A stretch of DNA of 64,000 nucleotides from Herbidospora galbida (lineage in GTDB: Bacteria > Actinomycetota > Actinomycetes > Streptosporangiales > Streptosporangiaceae): assembly GCF_005233835.1 (NCBI RefSeq), contig NZ_SZQA01000016.1, positions 106,219 through 170,218 of the forward strand. The letters run 5' to 3'. Shown here one piece after another: positions 25,468 to 35,675 of this stretch; position 1 is the stretch's first letter, and each line of letters opens with the position of its first letter. Position numbers and translations under genes: made by a program. The notes below the pieces were generated by a model. That model made no database searches, was not told the DNA's origin, and was given only the letters and a program-made list of their open reading frames with translations.

Positions 25468-26369
25468 ACACCTCCGTCGTGATCTGCGCGTACACCGAAG
25501 ACCGCTGGGACGACATCGCCGCCGCGGTCGCCTCGGTGCGGGCCCAGACGGTCCCGGCGCGTGAGCTCCTCCTGGTCGTCGACCACAACCCCGAGCTCCA
25601 CCTGCGGCTCAAGCGGGCCTACCCCGACGCGATCGTGCTGGAGAACGCGCACGAAAGGGGCCTGTCGGGCGGCAAGAACACCGGCGCCGAGGCGGCCACC
25701 GGCGTCTATGTCGCGTTCCTCGACGACGACGCGGTGGCCGACCCGGGCTGGATCGAGGGCCTGGAGTCGGCCATGGCGCAGCCGGGGGTCGTCGGCGCGG
25801 GCGGGGCCACCCGCCCGCTCTGGGCCACCCGGCGTCCCCGCTGGTTCCCGGTGGAGTTCGACTGGACGGTCGGCTGCACCTACAAGGGCATGCCGGAGAC
25901 CCGGGCGCCGATCCGCAATGTCATGGGCGGCAACGCGATCTTCCGCCGCGAGGTGATCGGCGCGGTCGGCGGGTTCTCCACCGGCATCGGCCGCAGCGTC
26001 GAAGGGGGCAAGAGCCGCCCGCTGGGCTGCGAGGAGACCGAGTTCTGCATCCGGCTCACCCAGCGGTTGCCCGGCTCGGTGCTGCTGTTCGAGCCGTCGG
26101 CGGGCATCGGCCACCGGGTCCCGGCCGCGCGGGAGACCTTCCGCTACTTCCGGGCCCGTTGCTACGCCGAGGGGCTGTCGAAGGCCCTGGTCACCCAGAG
26201 CGTCGGCAGCGGCGACGGGCTGGCGAGCGAGCGGTCGTACACGTTCAAGACCCTGCCGCTCGGCGCGCTGAAGGGGCTGGTCACGTTGCGACCGGGCAGG
26301 TCGGTGGCCATCGTCGTCGGGCTGGCCTGGACGACCTGGGGCTACCTGGTCGGGAAGGCGCGACGATGA
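25464..26369 (+). CDS. GT2 family glycosyltransferase (cell-surface glycan)
   Basis: This 301-residue GT-A enzyme opens with MNTSVVICAYTEDRWDDIA and carries the LSGGKNTGAEAATG loop and LDDDAVAD metal-binding motif near 80-87. GCEETEFCIRLTQR near 190 is the acceptor/base region of GT2 enzymes. A weakly hydrophobic C-terminus (SVAIVVGLAWTTWGYLVG) may associate with membrane. GTG at 25464 overlaps the upstream TGA; the end overlaps the ATG of the deacetylase (ATGA). Its role is probably extension of an exopolysaccharide or wall glycan. Confidence 0.9.
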   Translation: MNTSVVICAYTEDRWDDIAAAVASVRAQTVPARELLLVVDHNPELHLRLKRAYPDAIVLENAHERGLSGGKNTGAEAATGVYVAFLDDDAVADPGWIEGLESAMAQPGVVGAGGATRPLWATRRPRWFPVEFDWTVGCTYKGMPETRAPIRNVMGGNAIFRREVIGAVGGFSTGIGRSVEGGKSRPLGCEETEFCIRLTQRLPGSVLLFEPSAGIGHRVPAARETFRYFRARCYAEGLSKALVTQSVGSGDGLASERSYTFKTLPLGALKGLVTLRPGRSVAIVVGLAWTTWGYLVGKARR

Positions 26370-27169
26370 ACCGGGTGCCGATCCTCATGTACCACTCGGT
26401 CACCGACCGGCCCAACGCGGAGACCCGGCCGCTCGCCGTGCGGCCGGGCGACTTCGCCGAGCAGCTGGCCTACCTGGCCGCCAACGGGTTCACGCCGATG
26501 ACGTTCGCGAGCCTGATCGCGGCGGTGAACGGCACCGGCGCGACCCTCCCGGCCAAGCCGGTGGTGCTCACCTTCGACGACGGCTACGCCGACTTCCACA
26601 CCGAGGCGATGCCGATCCTCGACCGGTTCGGCTTCCCGGCCACCCTGTTCCTGACCACGGGCTGGGTGGCCGACGCGGGCGGCGAGGCGGCCGGCCGCCC
26701 GCTCGACCGCATGGTGAGCTGGTCGCAGGCCCGGGAGGCGGCCGTCGAGGGGCACGAGATCGCCGGGCACAGCCACAGCCATCCGCAGCTCGACCAGCTG
26801 CCCGACGCCGAGCTCCGGCAGGAACTGCGGCGCGGCAAGGCCGTCCTGGAAGACAGACTCGGGCTCCCGGTGACGACGATGGCCTATCCCTACGGCTACT
26901 CCAGCGCGCGGGTCCGCCGGGAGGCCCGGCGGGCCGGTTTCTGGGCGGCGTGCGCGGTCGCCAACGACCTGGCCGGCCTGCCCGCCCCCGACATGCTGGC
27001 CGTTCCCCGCCTGACGGTGAGCCGGACCACCGGGCCCGGCCGGTTCGCCCGCGCCGTGGAGGGCCGGGCGCTTCCGCTGGTCTATCTCCGGGAGCGCGCG
27101 CTGACTCGCGGCTACGCCGTCGTACGCCGGGGCAGGTACGGAATCGCGCGTTTCGCCCGAAGAGCATAA
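26366..27169 (+). CDS. polysaccharide deacetylase (CE4, NodB homology)
   Basis: The 267-residue CE4 enzyme has motif 1 TFDDGYADF near 70-78, the zinc His pair in HSHSHPQLD near 135-143 and motif 3 MAYPYGYSS near 172. The family removes N- or O-acetyl groups from chitin-like or peptidoglycan sugars. The first line (RVPILMYHSVTDRP) is typical of enzymes acting on extracellular glycans, but no signal peptide is seen, so the enzyme may act on a cytosolic lipid-linked intermediate made by the two GT2 enzymes upstream, to which it is coupled by an ATGA overlap. Confidence 0.9.
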   Translation: MNRVPILMYHSVTDRPNAETRPLAVRPGDFAEQLAYLAANGFTPMTFASLIAAVNGTGATLPAKPVVLTFDDGYADFHTEAMPILDRFGFPATLFLTTGWVADAGGEAAGRPLDRMVSWSQAREAAVEGHEIAGHSHSHPQLDQLPDAELRQELRRGKAVLEDRLGLPVTTMAYPYGYSSARVRREARRAGFWAACAVANDLAGLPAPDMLAVPRLTVSRTTGPGRFARAVEGRALPLVYLRERALTRGYAVVRRGRYGIARFARRA

Positions 27170-27208
27170 GGGGAGAAAACAGGGCGACCGAGGACATGAG
27201 GGGGCACA

Positions 27209-27811
27209 GTGGCCCAGGCATGGCTACCCGTCGCCAGTCGCATTCCCGCTCCCCAGGACGCCGGCCCCATGATCGGGGGCGCGCCCAGGGTGGTCTGGTT
27301 CATTTGGCCGACAGACCCACAAGGGATCTCGGCCAAATCCGTGGCCCAGCGGCTCGTCCAGCTCAACCGCCCCGCCCACCTGGTGTGGAACCCGGTGACG
27401 GGGCAGATCATCCAGCAGTTGCCGCCCACCCGCGCGGCCTGCGGCCTCACCGGAGACCTCAACCGGCAGGGCCGGGTGTGCGTCCAGATCCGGGTCTTGG
27501 GGTCGGTGCACGAACCGTTCACCGACAGCAAGCTCGACGGTCTGGACGAGATCCTCGCCTGGCTCGACTCGTGGGAGGTTCCCCGGCGCTGGCCGGCCGG
27601 CCCGCCGCTACCCCTGCCCCATTCACTGGTGCAGGACGGCAGCCGCCGTCTCTGGGCCCGTGGGGGGCACTTCGGGCATTCGCAGGTTCCGGGTTCCGCC
27701 GAGGGGGATCCGGGGGCCATCGACGTCGCCCGCATCATCGGAGACAGCGCGCCCCACTTAGAGGTGCCCCGTCCCCGCGAGGAACTACGGCTTCTGGAGA
27801 GCGTGGTCTAG
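27209..27811 (+). CDS. peptidoglycan amidase-like protein
   Basis: The 200-residue product resembles actinobacterial N-acetylmuramoyl-L-alanine amidase-like (PGRP/NALAA) proteins. It has HLVWNPVTGQIIQQLPPTRAA near 57-77, RQGRVCVQIRVLG near 91 and the closing signature WARGGHFGHSQVPGS near 149-163 followed by DPGAIDVARI. No signal peptide is present, as in several phage- or chromosome-borne relatives, so export or lysis-dependent release would be needed to reach the wall. Whether all zinc ligands are present is unclear. GTG at 27209 has a GAGGGGG RBS. It overlaps the end of the MocR gene by 27 bases. Confidence 0.6.
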   Translation: MAQAWLPVASRIPAPQDAGPMIGGAPRVVWFIWPTDPQGISAKSVAQRLVQLNRPAHLVWNPVTGQIIQQLPPTRAACGLTGDLNRQGRVCVQIRVLGSVHEPFTDSKLDGLDEILAWLDSWEVPRRWPAGPPLPLPHSLVQDGSRRLWARGGHFGHSQVPGSAEGDPGAIDVARIIGDSAPHLEVPRPREELRLLESVV

Positions 27812-29194
27812 CAGGCTCCTGACGATCCCGCAGCCCTGGCGGACGTCGTGGAGTGCGGCGGAGCCGTACCCGACGACGAGGCCGTGGACGCGGGGCGGGC
27901 CGTGGTGGTGGCGAATGGTCGTGTCGACCAGGACCCCCCGCTCACGGGCTCCGGCGACCACTTCCGGCACGACGTGTTCCGGAAGTTCCGCCAGGACGTG
28001 CAGACCGGCCGTGTCGCCCTTGGTCCACGGGCCGAGGGCGGCCACCACGGCTTCGCGCCTCCGGGCGTACTCCAGGCGCATGCGTCTCAGGTGCCGGTCC
28101 AGGTCACCGCGGTCGAGCAGCACGGCGACCGCGCGCTGGACCGGCCCGGACGTGCGGTCGGCGAGTTCCTTCCGCGTTCTCGCGATCCGGTCGAGCAGCG
28201 GCCTCCCGGCGACCAGCCAGCCGACGCCGACGTCGGGGCTGAGCGACTTCGACAGCGTGCCGAGCAGCACGACGTGCTCGGGGCCGAGGCCGTAGAGGGC
28301 GGGCAGCGGGGCGACGTCGTAGCGGAACTCGGCGTCGTAGTCGTCTTCGACGACGATCGCGCCGGTGGCGCGGGCCCAGGCGAGCAGCCGTTCGCGGCGC
28401 GGGATCGGCAGGCGGCCGCCGGTCGGGAACTGGTGGGCCGGGGTCGTGTAGATCATCCGCAGGCCGGCGGGCAGGCCGTCGACGATCAGGCCGTCGGCGT
28501 CGACCGGACAGGGCACGATCTCGGCGCCCCGCGAGGCGAAGACGCGCCGGGCCGCCCGGTAGCCCGGCTCCTCCACCCCGACCCGGTCGCCGGGCTCCAG
28601 CAGGGTGGCGGCCAGCAGGTCGAGACCGTTCCCGGTGCCGCGCGTGATCAGCACGTTCCCCGGGCCGGCGGGCACCGCGCGGGCCCTGCGCAGGTGGTCG
28701 GCCAGGGCCTCGCGCAGCAGCGGATCGCCGTAGAGGTCGGGCCACGCGCTCATCGGCAGGTCGCCGGCGGCCCGCCAGGCCCGCCGCCAGGCGGCGGTGT
28801 CGTAGGCCATGACCCAGGGGCGGCCGGGCCGCAGGTCGATGAGGCCGGCGTCGGGGGCGTGCAGCGGCGGGTAGGAGTCGGCGTCGGGGGCCGGCCGGGG
28901 CTCGGCCGGCCGGGCGGGGGAGCCGTCGCCGGTGTGGACGTCGGCCACGTAGGTGCCCGAGCCGTGCCGCCCGTCGAGCCAGCCCTCGGCGTAGAGCTGC
29001 TGGTAGGCCTCGGTGACCACGGTCCGGCTGACGCCGAGCAGACCGGCCAGGGCCCGGCTGGAGGGCAGCCGCTCCCCCGCCCGCAGCGCGCCGTCGCGCA
29101 TGGCCGCGCGCAGCTGGTCGCCGACCTGGACGACCAGGGGCGTCGTGCTGGACCGGTCGACGGCCACCGGCAGATCGACCTGCTGCTCCCGCAA
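27785..29194 (-). CDS. MocR/PdxR-like regulator (GntR HTH plus aminotransferase domain)
   Basis: The protein of about 469 residues fuses a GntR winged helix (PLVVQVGDQLRAAMRDGALR, LPSSRALAGLLGVSRTVVTEAYQQL) to a class I aminotransferase-fold sensor. The sensor has the PLP regions DLRPGRPW, RGTGNGLDLLA, EDDYDAEFRYD and a TLSKSLSPDVGVGW Lys site. Such regulators bind PLP and control vitamin B6 or amino-acid genes. The start is uncertain: TTG at 29194 is used because conserved sequence begins about there; TTG at 29209 and GTG at 29242 are alternatives. Two AAAGTGG boxes lie at and just upstream of the start. It is divergent from a PPOX-family protein, a classic MocR arrangement. Confidence 0.85.
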   Translation of the reverse strand: MREQQVDLPVAVDRSSTTPLVVQVGDQLRAAMRDGALRAGERLPSSRALAGLLGVSRTVVTEAYQQLYAEGWLDGRHGSGTYVADVHTGDGSPARPAEPRPAPDADSYPPLHAPDAGLIDLRPGRPWVMAYDTAAWRRAWRAAGDLPMSAWPDLYGDPLLREALADHLRRARAVPAGPGNVLITRGTGNGLDLLAATLLEPGDRVGVEEPGYRAARRVFASRGAEIVPCPVDADGLIVDGLPAGLRMIYTTPAHQFPTGGRLPIPRRERLLAWARATGAIVVEDDYDAEFRYDVAPLPALYGLGPEHVVLLGTLSKSLSPDVGVGWLVAGRPLLDRIARTRKELADRTSGPVQRAVAVLLDRGDLDRHLRRMRLEYARRREAVVAALGPWTKGDTAGLHVLAELPEHVVPEVVAGARERGVLVDTTIRHHHGPPRVHGLVVGYGSAALHDVRQGCGIVRSLLDHALQKP

Positions 29195-29227
29195 AGTGGT
29201 CTCCCTCAACGCCGCGAAAGTGGACGT
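29193..29227 (+). promoter_or_regulatory. PdxR-type tandem operators
   Basis: AAAGTGGTCTC (29193-29203) and AAAGTGGACGT (29217-29227) are direct repeats 24 bases apart. They resemble the AAAGTGGW(-/T)CTA motif described for corynebacterial PdxR. The second repeat ends where a -35 element for the PPOX gene would lie, as expected for an activator that also represses its own gene. Confidence 0.65.
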
Positions 29228-29250
29228 GTTCCTCCAGGCCACTCGGCTCC

Positions 29251-29256
29251 TACGGT
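29251..29256 (+). promoter_or_regulatory. -10 element of a probable leaderless PPOX transcript
   Basis: TACGGT stands six bases before the ATG at 29263. No RBS is present there, so transcription would start at or next to the A of the ATG. Confidence 0.4.
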
Positions 29257-29262
29257 AACCGT

Positions 29263-29904
29263 ATGACCGAGCTGTCCAGCACCCCTCGTACCGTCCTCGG
29301 CCGTTCCAAGGCCCGTGGCCGCACCGACCGCGCCGAGCTCCACGCCGTCCTCGACGCCGGCCTGATCTGCCACCTGGGCGTGATCGTCGACGGCTCACCC
29401 ATGGTCATCCCGACCGGGTACGGCCGCATCGGCGACACCCTCTACGTCCACGGCTCCACCGGCGCCCGCTCCCTGCGCACCGCCCCCGGAGACACGATCT
29501 GCGTCACCGTCACCCACCTCGACGGCATCGTGCTGGCCCGGTCGGTCTTCCACCACTCGGTGAACTACCGCTCGGCGATGATCTACGGCGTGCCGCGCCT
29601 GGTCACCGACGAGGACGAGCGCATGGCCGGCCTGGCCGCCATCACCGAGCAGCTCGCCCCCGGCCAGTGGGACTACGCGCGCCTGCCCAACCGCAAGGAG
29701 ATGGCCGCCACGGCCGTGCTGGCGCTGTCGCTGGAGGAGGCCTCGGTCAAGATGCGCGCGGCCGGCCCGAGCGACGACGACGAGGACTACGACCTGCCGA
29801 TCTGGGCGGGGGTGCTGCCCGTGGTCACGACGTGGGGCGTACCGGAGACCGACCCGAAGATGACGCAGGACGTGCCGGTTCCCGCCCATATTTCCGGAAG
29901 ATGA
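29263..29904 (+). CDS. pyridoxamine 5'-phosphate oxidase family flavoprotein
   Basis: The 213-residue protein has the split-barrel PPOX/FMN-binding fold: AVLDAGLICHLGVIVDGSPMVIPTGYGR near 28-55, LYVHGSTGARSL near 59-70 and FHHSVNYRSAMIYG near 95-108. Members of this subgroup are flavin-dependent or haem-binding reductases rather than the true PdxH oxidase, and are often controlled by the adjacent MocR regulator. Start ATG at 29263 is supported by a leaderless -10. The two PdxR-like boxes suggest PLP-dependent control. A long hairpin with T-tract lies 62 bases beyond the stop. Confidence 0.87.
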   Translation: MTELSSTPRTVLGRSKARGRTDRAELHAVLDAGLICHLGVIVDGSPMVIPTGYGRIGDTLYVHGSTGARSLRTAPGDTICVTVTHLDGIVLARSVFHHSVNYRSAMIYGVPRLVTDEDERMAGLAAITEQLAPGQWDYARLPNRKEMAATAVLALSLEEASVKMRAAGPSDDDEDYDLPIWAGVLPVVTTWGVPETDPKMTQDVPVPAHISGR

Positions 29905-29914
29905 TCGACTGATC

Positions 29915-30052
29915 CCCTTTGACAACCCCGCCGCCCGATCGGGCGTCTACTTAACGCAGCACGAAGCGACCGGCGCCCATGTGGCCATCGAGTACCCGGC
30001 AGGGACTCGCATGGGCGGCCGGGTCGCTTTTTTCTGGGCTCTCCCGCTGTGA
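29915..30052 (+). pseudogene. possible protein kinase N-lobe relic
   Basis: One frame reads into SGVYLTQHEATGAHVAIEY, which looks like the beta2-beta3 hairpin of a Ser/Thr kinase; compare VVLARHDADGTLVAIKYL in the intact kinase 400 bases downstream. The key Lys is Glu, there is a TTA codon, no start, and the frame ends at 30052. Similarity over about 20 residues could be chance. The terminator hairpin lies inside this segment. Confidence 0.3.
29966..30033 (+). terminator. strong rho-independent terminator of the PPOX gene
   Basis: Arms 29966-29981 (GCGACCGGCGCCCATG) and 30010-30027 pair over 16 bases with two bulged C residues, with a 28-base loop and a run of six T (30028-30033). It is the clearest intrinsic terminator in the window. 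Confidence 0.75.
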
Positions 30053-30342
30053 TCAAGGTCACCTGATCGCGGGATCGGATGCCCGCCGGGCATGAATCGA
30101 CACTTCGCGCAGTATGAGGTCGGGAATGACCGATGTCACAATATGCCCTGGTCAACCGGCCGGACGAAGCCGCCGCCCCCACCGCGACCGAGACTCGGCG
30201 GCCCCGGCTTACCCACCTGTACCACTAAAGTCACATTTGACACTGAGTCACTACAATCTCATGACTTTTCCCATCACGATGTAGACCCGCCGATAGGCTC
30301 TGTGGTCGTCATGGTGGGGGCCCGGGCATATAAGGAGACCGC
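30034..30342. other. non-coding region upstream of the kinase operon
   Basis: About 310 bases without a supported gene. A small ATGCCCG/CGGGCAT hairpin is at about 30077-30093. An AT-rich stretch at 30225-30290 contains two GTCAC repeats, a TTGACA (30237-30242) and a good -10-like TACAAT a few bases later; the spacing of 9 is too short, so the true -35 is unclear. A purine-rich AAGGAGA just before 30343 is the kinase RBS. Confidence 0.5.
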
Positions 30343-32106
<1,764 letters not shown>

Positions 32107-32108
32107 TC

Positions 32109-33467
32109 ATGCATGACGGGGGCACTGTCGCGGGCCATCGGCTGACCGGCAGGACGCGGGTCAGCGAGGTCGGCACCTGGCACGACGCGGAAGGCCCCGG
32201 CGGCGAGCCGTCGGGGCTGCTCCGGTTCAACGATCACCTGCTGGCCGCCCCGGGCGCGCGTGAGCGCCTGGTGGCGGCCATTTCCGCTGATCGGCGGCTG
32301 GCCCAGTCGGGCCAGTACGGCCTGCTGCCGGTCGCCGACCTGGTGGCGGCCCACGGCGAGGTCTGGCTGATCGTCGGCCGCCGGGCCGTCCCGACCGTGG
32401 CCGACCTGCTCACGGGCGGCAGCCAGCTCGGATGGCAGCCCGACGCCGGCAGCGCCGCCACGATACTGATCGAGACCGCCCAGACCCTGCTGGGCCTGCA
32501 CGCCGCGGGCCTGACCCACGGCGCGGTCCACCCCGGCACGGTCGTCATCGGCGAAGACGGCTCGGCCCTGCTGGCCGAACGCGGCCTGCTGGAGGCGCTG
32601 CGCGCCGAGCCCGCCTCGCCGGAACGCGACATCGCCGCCTGGCAGGGCCTGGCCCGCACCCTGTCGGCGAGCTGGGCCACCGGTCAGCCGGCGCAGCTGC
32701 TCGACCACGCCGCCTCGGTGGCCGCCTCCCGTGGCCTGGCCGCCGCCCGCGACGTCCTGACCAACGGCCGTGACATGCTCCCGCCCGGGTTCAGCACCCG
32801 CGAGTCGCTGGTGCGCACCCTGCACGCCTGGTCGGCGCTGCCGCCGGTGGCCGCCGCGCTGCCGCCCGCGCGGCTGCCGGAGAGCGGGGAGCTGCAGACC
32901 CTGCTCGATCCGGCGCGCCACCCGGGCGGGCCGCCGCCGGCCGAGTCGGGCGGCATGCGGTTCGGTCCGGGCGTGCCCGCCGACACCTCGGCCGCCCAGA
33001 TCTGGCGGCAGGGCGCCACCCAGCACTCCGACCCCACGGCCCAGAGCCGCCGCAAGGCCCGGCCGAAGCGCCGCGGCGCCTGGCTCAGCTCGCTGGTGGT
33101 CTGCCTGCTGATCGCCGGGTTCATCCTCTACATGCGGATGGCCCCGCCCGCCGAGATGGCGGTGTCCAAGGTCAGCGTGGCCGCGCCGAAGAAGACCCAG
33201 GGGTGCGACGCCAAGACCAAGATCATGGCGGTGGTCACCACCAACGGCGAGGCAGGCACCTTCAAGTACGAATGGGAGCAGAGCGACGGCCGGGTGACCG
33301 AAGGGACCCAGCGGGTCGAATCGGGCACGACTTCGGTAGATCTTCCGCTGATCTGGCAGGTGAGCGGTCCGGGCCGATTCAAGGGCACAGCAACGCTCCG
33401 CGTGCTCGACCACACCCCCGAGGGAAAGCCCATGGCCGCGAAGGCGAGCTTCTCGTACAAATGCTGA
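32109..33467 (+). CDS. pseudokinase-like membrane protein with extracellular Cys-bounded domain
   Basis: The 452-residue protein has a cytosolic part with weak kinase resemblance: LLGLHAAGLTHGAVHPGTVVIGEDGSALL near 127-155 occupies the place of a catalytic loop, but HRD is replaced by HGA and no DFG follows. A single membrane helix is near 325-343 (AWLSSLVVCLLIAGFILYM). The C-terminal 90 residues, from Cys in QGCDAKTKIM to the terminal Cys in SYKC, match the domain of the 16376 gene. It follows the kinase by two bases, so a kinase/pseudokinase pair with an external sensor is plausible. ATG at 32109. Confidence 0.75.
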   Translation: MHDGGTVAGHRLTGRTRVSEVGTWHDAEGPGGEPSGLLRFNDHLLAAPGARERLVAAISADRRLAQSGQYGLLPVADLVAAHGEVWLIVGRRAVPTVADLLTGGSQLGWQPDAGSAATILIETAQTLLGLHAAGLTHGAVHPGTVVIGEDGSALLAERGLLEALRAEPASPERDIAAWQGLARTLSASWATGQPAQLLDHAASVAASRGLAAARDVLTNGRDMLPPGFSTRESLVRTLHAWSALPPVAAALPPARLPESGELQTLLDPARHPGGPPPAESGGMRFGPGVPADTSAAQIWRQGATQHSDPTAQSRRKARPKRRGAWLSSLVVCLLIAGFILYMRMAPPAEMAVSKVSVAAPKKTQGCDAKTKIMAVVTTNGEAGTFKYEWEQSDGRVTEGTQRVESGTTSVDLPLIWQVSGPGRFKGTATLRVLDHTPEGKPMAAKASFSYKC

Positions 33468-33486
33468 CTTCACTAGGCTGCACGGC

Positions 33487-34575
33487 ATGACGACGACCCC
33501 CGCCGGCTGGTACCCGGACCCCTACGGCTCGCCGCAGCTGCGGTGGTGGGACGGTTCGCAGTGGACCGACGCCACCCATCCCCTGGAAGGCCAGGACGCC
33601 CCGGAGTCCCCGGAGCCCGCCGGACAGGAGACCCTGGCGACCACCCCCGCCGCGCCGGCCGCTGCCACCGCCCAGTTCGCCGCCCCGCCGGCCCCGCCGC
33701 AGTGGGCCCCGCCGTCGCAGGCCTGGGGCGCCACGAGCCAGCTGCCGCTGCCCCAGTTCGGCGCCCCGCCGAAGCCGCCCTCGCCGCTGCCGTGGGTGCT
33801 CGGCGGCGTGGGCATCGTGCTCGTCATCGCGCTGGTGGTGGGCGGCGCGTTCGTGTTCCTGAACCGGGACTCCGGAGAGTCGGCGATCGCCCGCCCGCCC
33901 GCGACCTCCGAGCCGGCGCCGCCGCCCCAGACCGAGCAGGCGCCGCCGCAGGAGCAGGTGCCGACACCCGACCAGCAGCAGCCGCAGCAGCCCCCGCAGC
34001 CGTCGATCACGGCGTTCCCGCAGCCGGAGGACGGCCGCATCAACGACTCGGTGTCGGGCCTGAGCTACAAGTTCCTCGGCGGCCCCTGGGAGGTCTCCGA
34101 CCCGAAGACCATGAACGCCCCCAACGACCCGACCTACCCGCTGTTCACCAGCGGCTACGGCGCAGTCTCCCAGCCGGGGTTCAACGGCCAAGAGGGCGTC
34201 GACTGGATGGGCACGGTCGCGGCGGCCCAGCTGCCCCAGATGATCCCCTACCGGGGCGTCGAAGACCTGGAAGTGGTCACCACGACGCTGCTGCAGGCGT
34301 ACGAGCCGGCCTTCTACTCCATCCCGCACGAGCGCGAGATCATCCGCAATGAGGCGATCAAGGTCGGCGACCGCGACGCCTGGATCATCGAGTACACGAT
34401 GGACTTCAGCGCCGAGGCCAAGGCGAAGAAGTACAAGTTCACCACCGAGTCGGGCGCGTTCGTGCTGGTCGACATGGGCGAAGGCGAGCGGCCCTCGTTC
34501 TTCTACGTGTCGATCCCCGACAACCTGAAGTCCGAGCAGGTCGGTGATGTCCTGGACTCGCTCCAAACGCACTGA
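33487..34575 (+). CDS. DUF2510 domain membrane protein
   Basis: The 362-residue protein starts with DUF2510 ([23 protein letters not shown], residues 5-27), a small Trp-rich module common at the cytosolic end of actinobacterial membrane proteins. A Pro/Ala-rich linker leads to a membrane helix near 101-122 ([24 protein letters not shown]), then a Gln/Pro-rich extracellular stalk and a globular domain from about 185 ([20 protein letters not shown]). It is 19 bases behind the pseudokinase-like gene and probably belongs to the same operon. Function unknown; a substrate or partner of the kinase is one possibility. Confidence 0.8.
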   Translation: MTTTPAGWYPDPYGSPQLRWWDGSQWTDATHPLEGQDAPESPEPAGQETLATTPAAPAAATAQFAAPPAPPQWAPPSQAWGATSQLPLPQFGAPPKPPSPLPWVLGGVGIVLVIALVVGGAFVFLNRDSGESAIARPPATSEPAPPPQTEQAPPQEQVPTPDQQQPQQPPQPSITAFPQPEDGRINDSVSGLSYKFLGGPWEVSDPKTMNAPNDPTYPLFTSGYGAVSQPGFNGQEGVDWMGTVAAAQLPQMIPYRGVEDLEVVTTTLLQAYEPAFYSIPHEREIIRNEAIKVGDRDAWIIEYTMDFSAEAKAKKYKFTTESGAFVLVDMGEGERPSFFYVSIPDNLKSEQVGDVLDSLQTH

Positions 34576-34597
34576 GCCGGAGCACTACGCTAAGGAC

Positions 34598-35194
34598 ATG
34601 AACGACCTGCTGGTCTGGATCGACTGCGAAATGACCGGGCTCGACCTCGGGCGCGACGCACTGGTGGAGGTCGCCTGTGTCGTCACCGACGGTGAGCTGA
34701 ACCAGTTGGACCAAGGGGTCGACGTCGTCATCAAGCCCCCGCCGGAGGCGCTGGAGCAGATGTCGGAGATCGTGCGCACCATGCACACGGCCTCCGGTCT
34801 GCTCGAGGCCCTGGCGGGCGGTGTGACCCTCGCCGAGGCCGAGGCCATCGTCCTGGAATACATCCGGGGCCACCTCCCGGAGCCCAAGAAGGCCCCGCTG
34901 TGCGGCAACTCGATCGCCACCGACCGCTCGTTCCTGGCCCGGGACATGCCCGTGGTGGACAGCCACCTCCACTACCGGATGATCGACGTCTCCTCCGTCA
35001 AGGAGCTGGCCCGCCGCTGGTATCCGCGCGTCTACTTCGCCTCACCCGAGAAGCAGGGCGGCCACCGCGCCCTCGCCGACATCACCGAGAGCATCCGGGA
35101 ACTGCGCTACTACCGGGCGACCGTGTTCGTCCCCCAGCCCGGTCCCGACTCGGCGTCGGCGCGCGACACGGCGGAGGCCGTTAGTAGTTCGTAG
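34598..35194 (+). CDS. orn: oligoribonuclease
   Basis: The 198-residue DEDDh 3'-5' exonuclease degrades RNA dinucleotides, including pGpG from c-di-GMP breakdown. Motifs: [22 protein letters not shown] (first Asp and Glu), [18 protein letters not shown] (second Asp), [15 protein letters not shown] and [16 protein letters not shown] (His and last Asp). Length and motif order are those of canonical Orn. ATG at 34598 is chosen because homologues begin [13 protein letters not shown]; the open frame starts earlier in the DUF2510 gene. In actinomycetes orn commonly sits next to tRNA-His, as here. Confidence 0.97.
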   Translation: MNDLLVWIDCEMTGLDLGRDALVEVACVVTDGELNQLDQGVDVVIKPPPEALEQMSEIVRTMHTASGLLEALAGGVTLAEAEAIVLEYIRGHLPEPKKAPLCGNSIATDRSFLARDMPVVDSHLHYRMIDVSSVKELARRWYPRVYFASPEKQGGHRALADITESIRELRYYRATVFVPQPGPDSASARDTAEAVSSS

Positions 35195-35211
35195 TTGTCA
35201 CGCGATACCGC

Positions 35212-35217
35212 TACACT
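35212..35217 (+). promoter_or_regulatory. candidate -10 of the tRNA-His promoter
   Basis: TACACT lies 42 bases upstream of the tRNA. No clear -35 at 17-18 bases was found (TTCGTA is the nearest), so support is modest. Confidence 0.35.
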
Positions 35218-35259
35218 CGTGCTTGTACGCGAGACCGGGTGAGCGGGATCGCGCACATG

Positions 35260-35332
35260 GTGGGTATAGCTCAGTTGGCAGAGCGCCAGGTTGTGGTCCT
35301 GGATGTCGTGGGTTCAAGTCCCATTACTCACC
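35260..35332 (+). tRNA. tRNA-His (GTG)
   Basis: The 73-base sequence folds as a cloverleaf: acceptor GTGGGTA/TACTCAC with one G-U, D-arm AGCTCAGTTGGCAGAGC, and anticodon stem CCAGG/CCTGG around loop TTGTGGT with anticodon GTG at 35293-35295. The T-arm contains GTGGGTTCAAGTCCCAT. A G at 35259 can serve as the His-specific G-1 opposite discriminator C at 35332. The 3' CCA is not encoded. It lies 65 bases after orn. Confidence 0.97.
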
Positions 35333-35338
35333 CAGCGT

Positions 35339-35366
35339 AAGGGCCGGTCCTTCGGGACCGGCCCTT
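35339..35366 (+). terminator. terminator after tRNA-His
   Basis: A perfect 12-base stem (AAGGGCCGGTCC/GGACCGGCCCTT) closes a TTCG tetraloop seven bases after the tRNA. The following bases (CATCG) have no long T-run, but the stem is very stable. Confidence 0.8.
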
Positions 35367-35394
35367 CATCGTTTCCACGGCATGGGTGCCACAC

Positions 35395-35535
35395 GTGGGC
35401 GCAGGACGATCCCGCCGCTGCGCGGCCGGCGAGCTGCGGGCCACGGGCGAGACCGTCTACCCCGCCGACCTCGGTGATCTCGTCACGGAGACCGTCACCA
35501 CCGGGGTGCCCGAGCGGCCCGTCGTGCTGCGGTGA
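35395..35535 (+). pseudogene. possible C-terminal gene relic
   Basis: A short frame of 46 codons ends at TGA 35533-35535 with natural-looking sequence (AAGELRATGETVYPADLGDL, then ETVTTGVPERPVVLR). There is a GTG at 35395 but no RBS, and it lies directly behind the tRNA terminator. It looks like the 3' end of a deleted gene. The family is not recognised and chance cannot be excluded. Confidence 0.25.
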
Positions 35536-35585
35536 CCCACTCCGAGTGCGATTTGCCCACGAAGCAACCCCCACAGGGCTTTCAC

Positions 35586-35600
35586 GCGAGTTAAACTCGC
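35586..35600. promoter_or_regulatory. palindromic operator-like site before the small LuxR gene
   Basis: GCGAGTTAAACTCGC has perfect 7-base arms around one central A. It lies 76 bases upstream of the LuxR-type start and could be its own binding site. Confidence 0.4.
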
Positions 35601-35675
35601 TCACAACCGCTACGCCGGACGCGGGGGCCCTCGGCGACTTAACTCTCTGCCATGGATCTCTGCCACGGAGGCCAG

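Noticed and set aside
29919..29951. TTGACA with TCTACT as a promoter for a small RNA ending at the T-run
   Set aside because: Spacing is 21 bases, too long for a standard promoter; the hairpin is better explained as the terminator of the PPOX gene.
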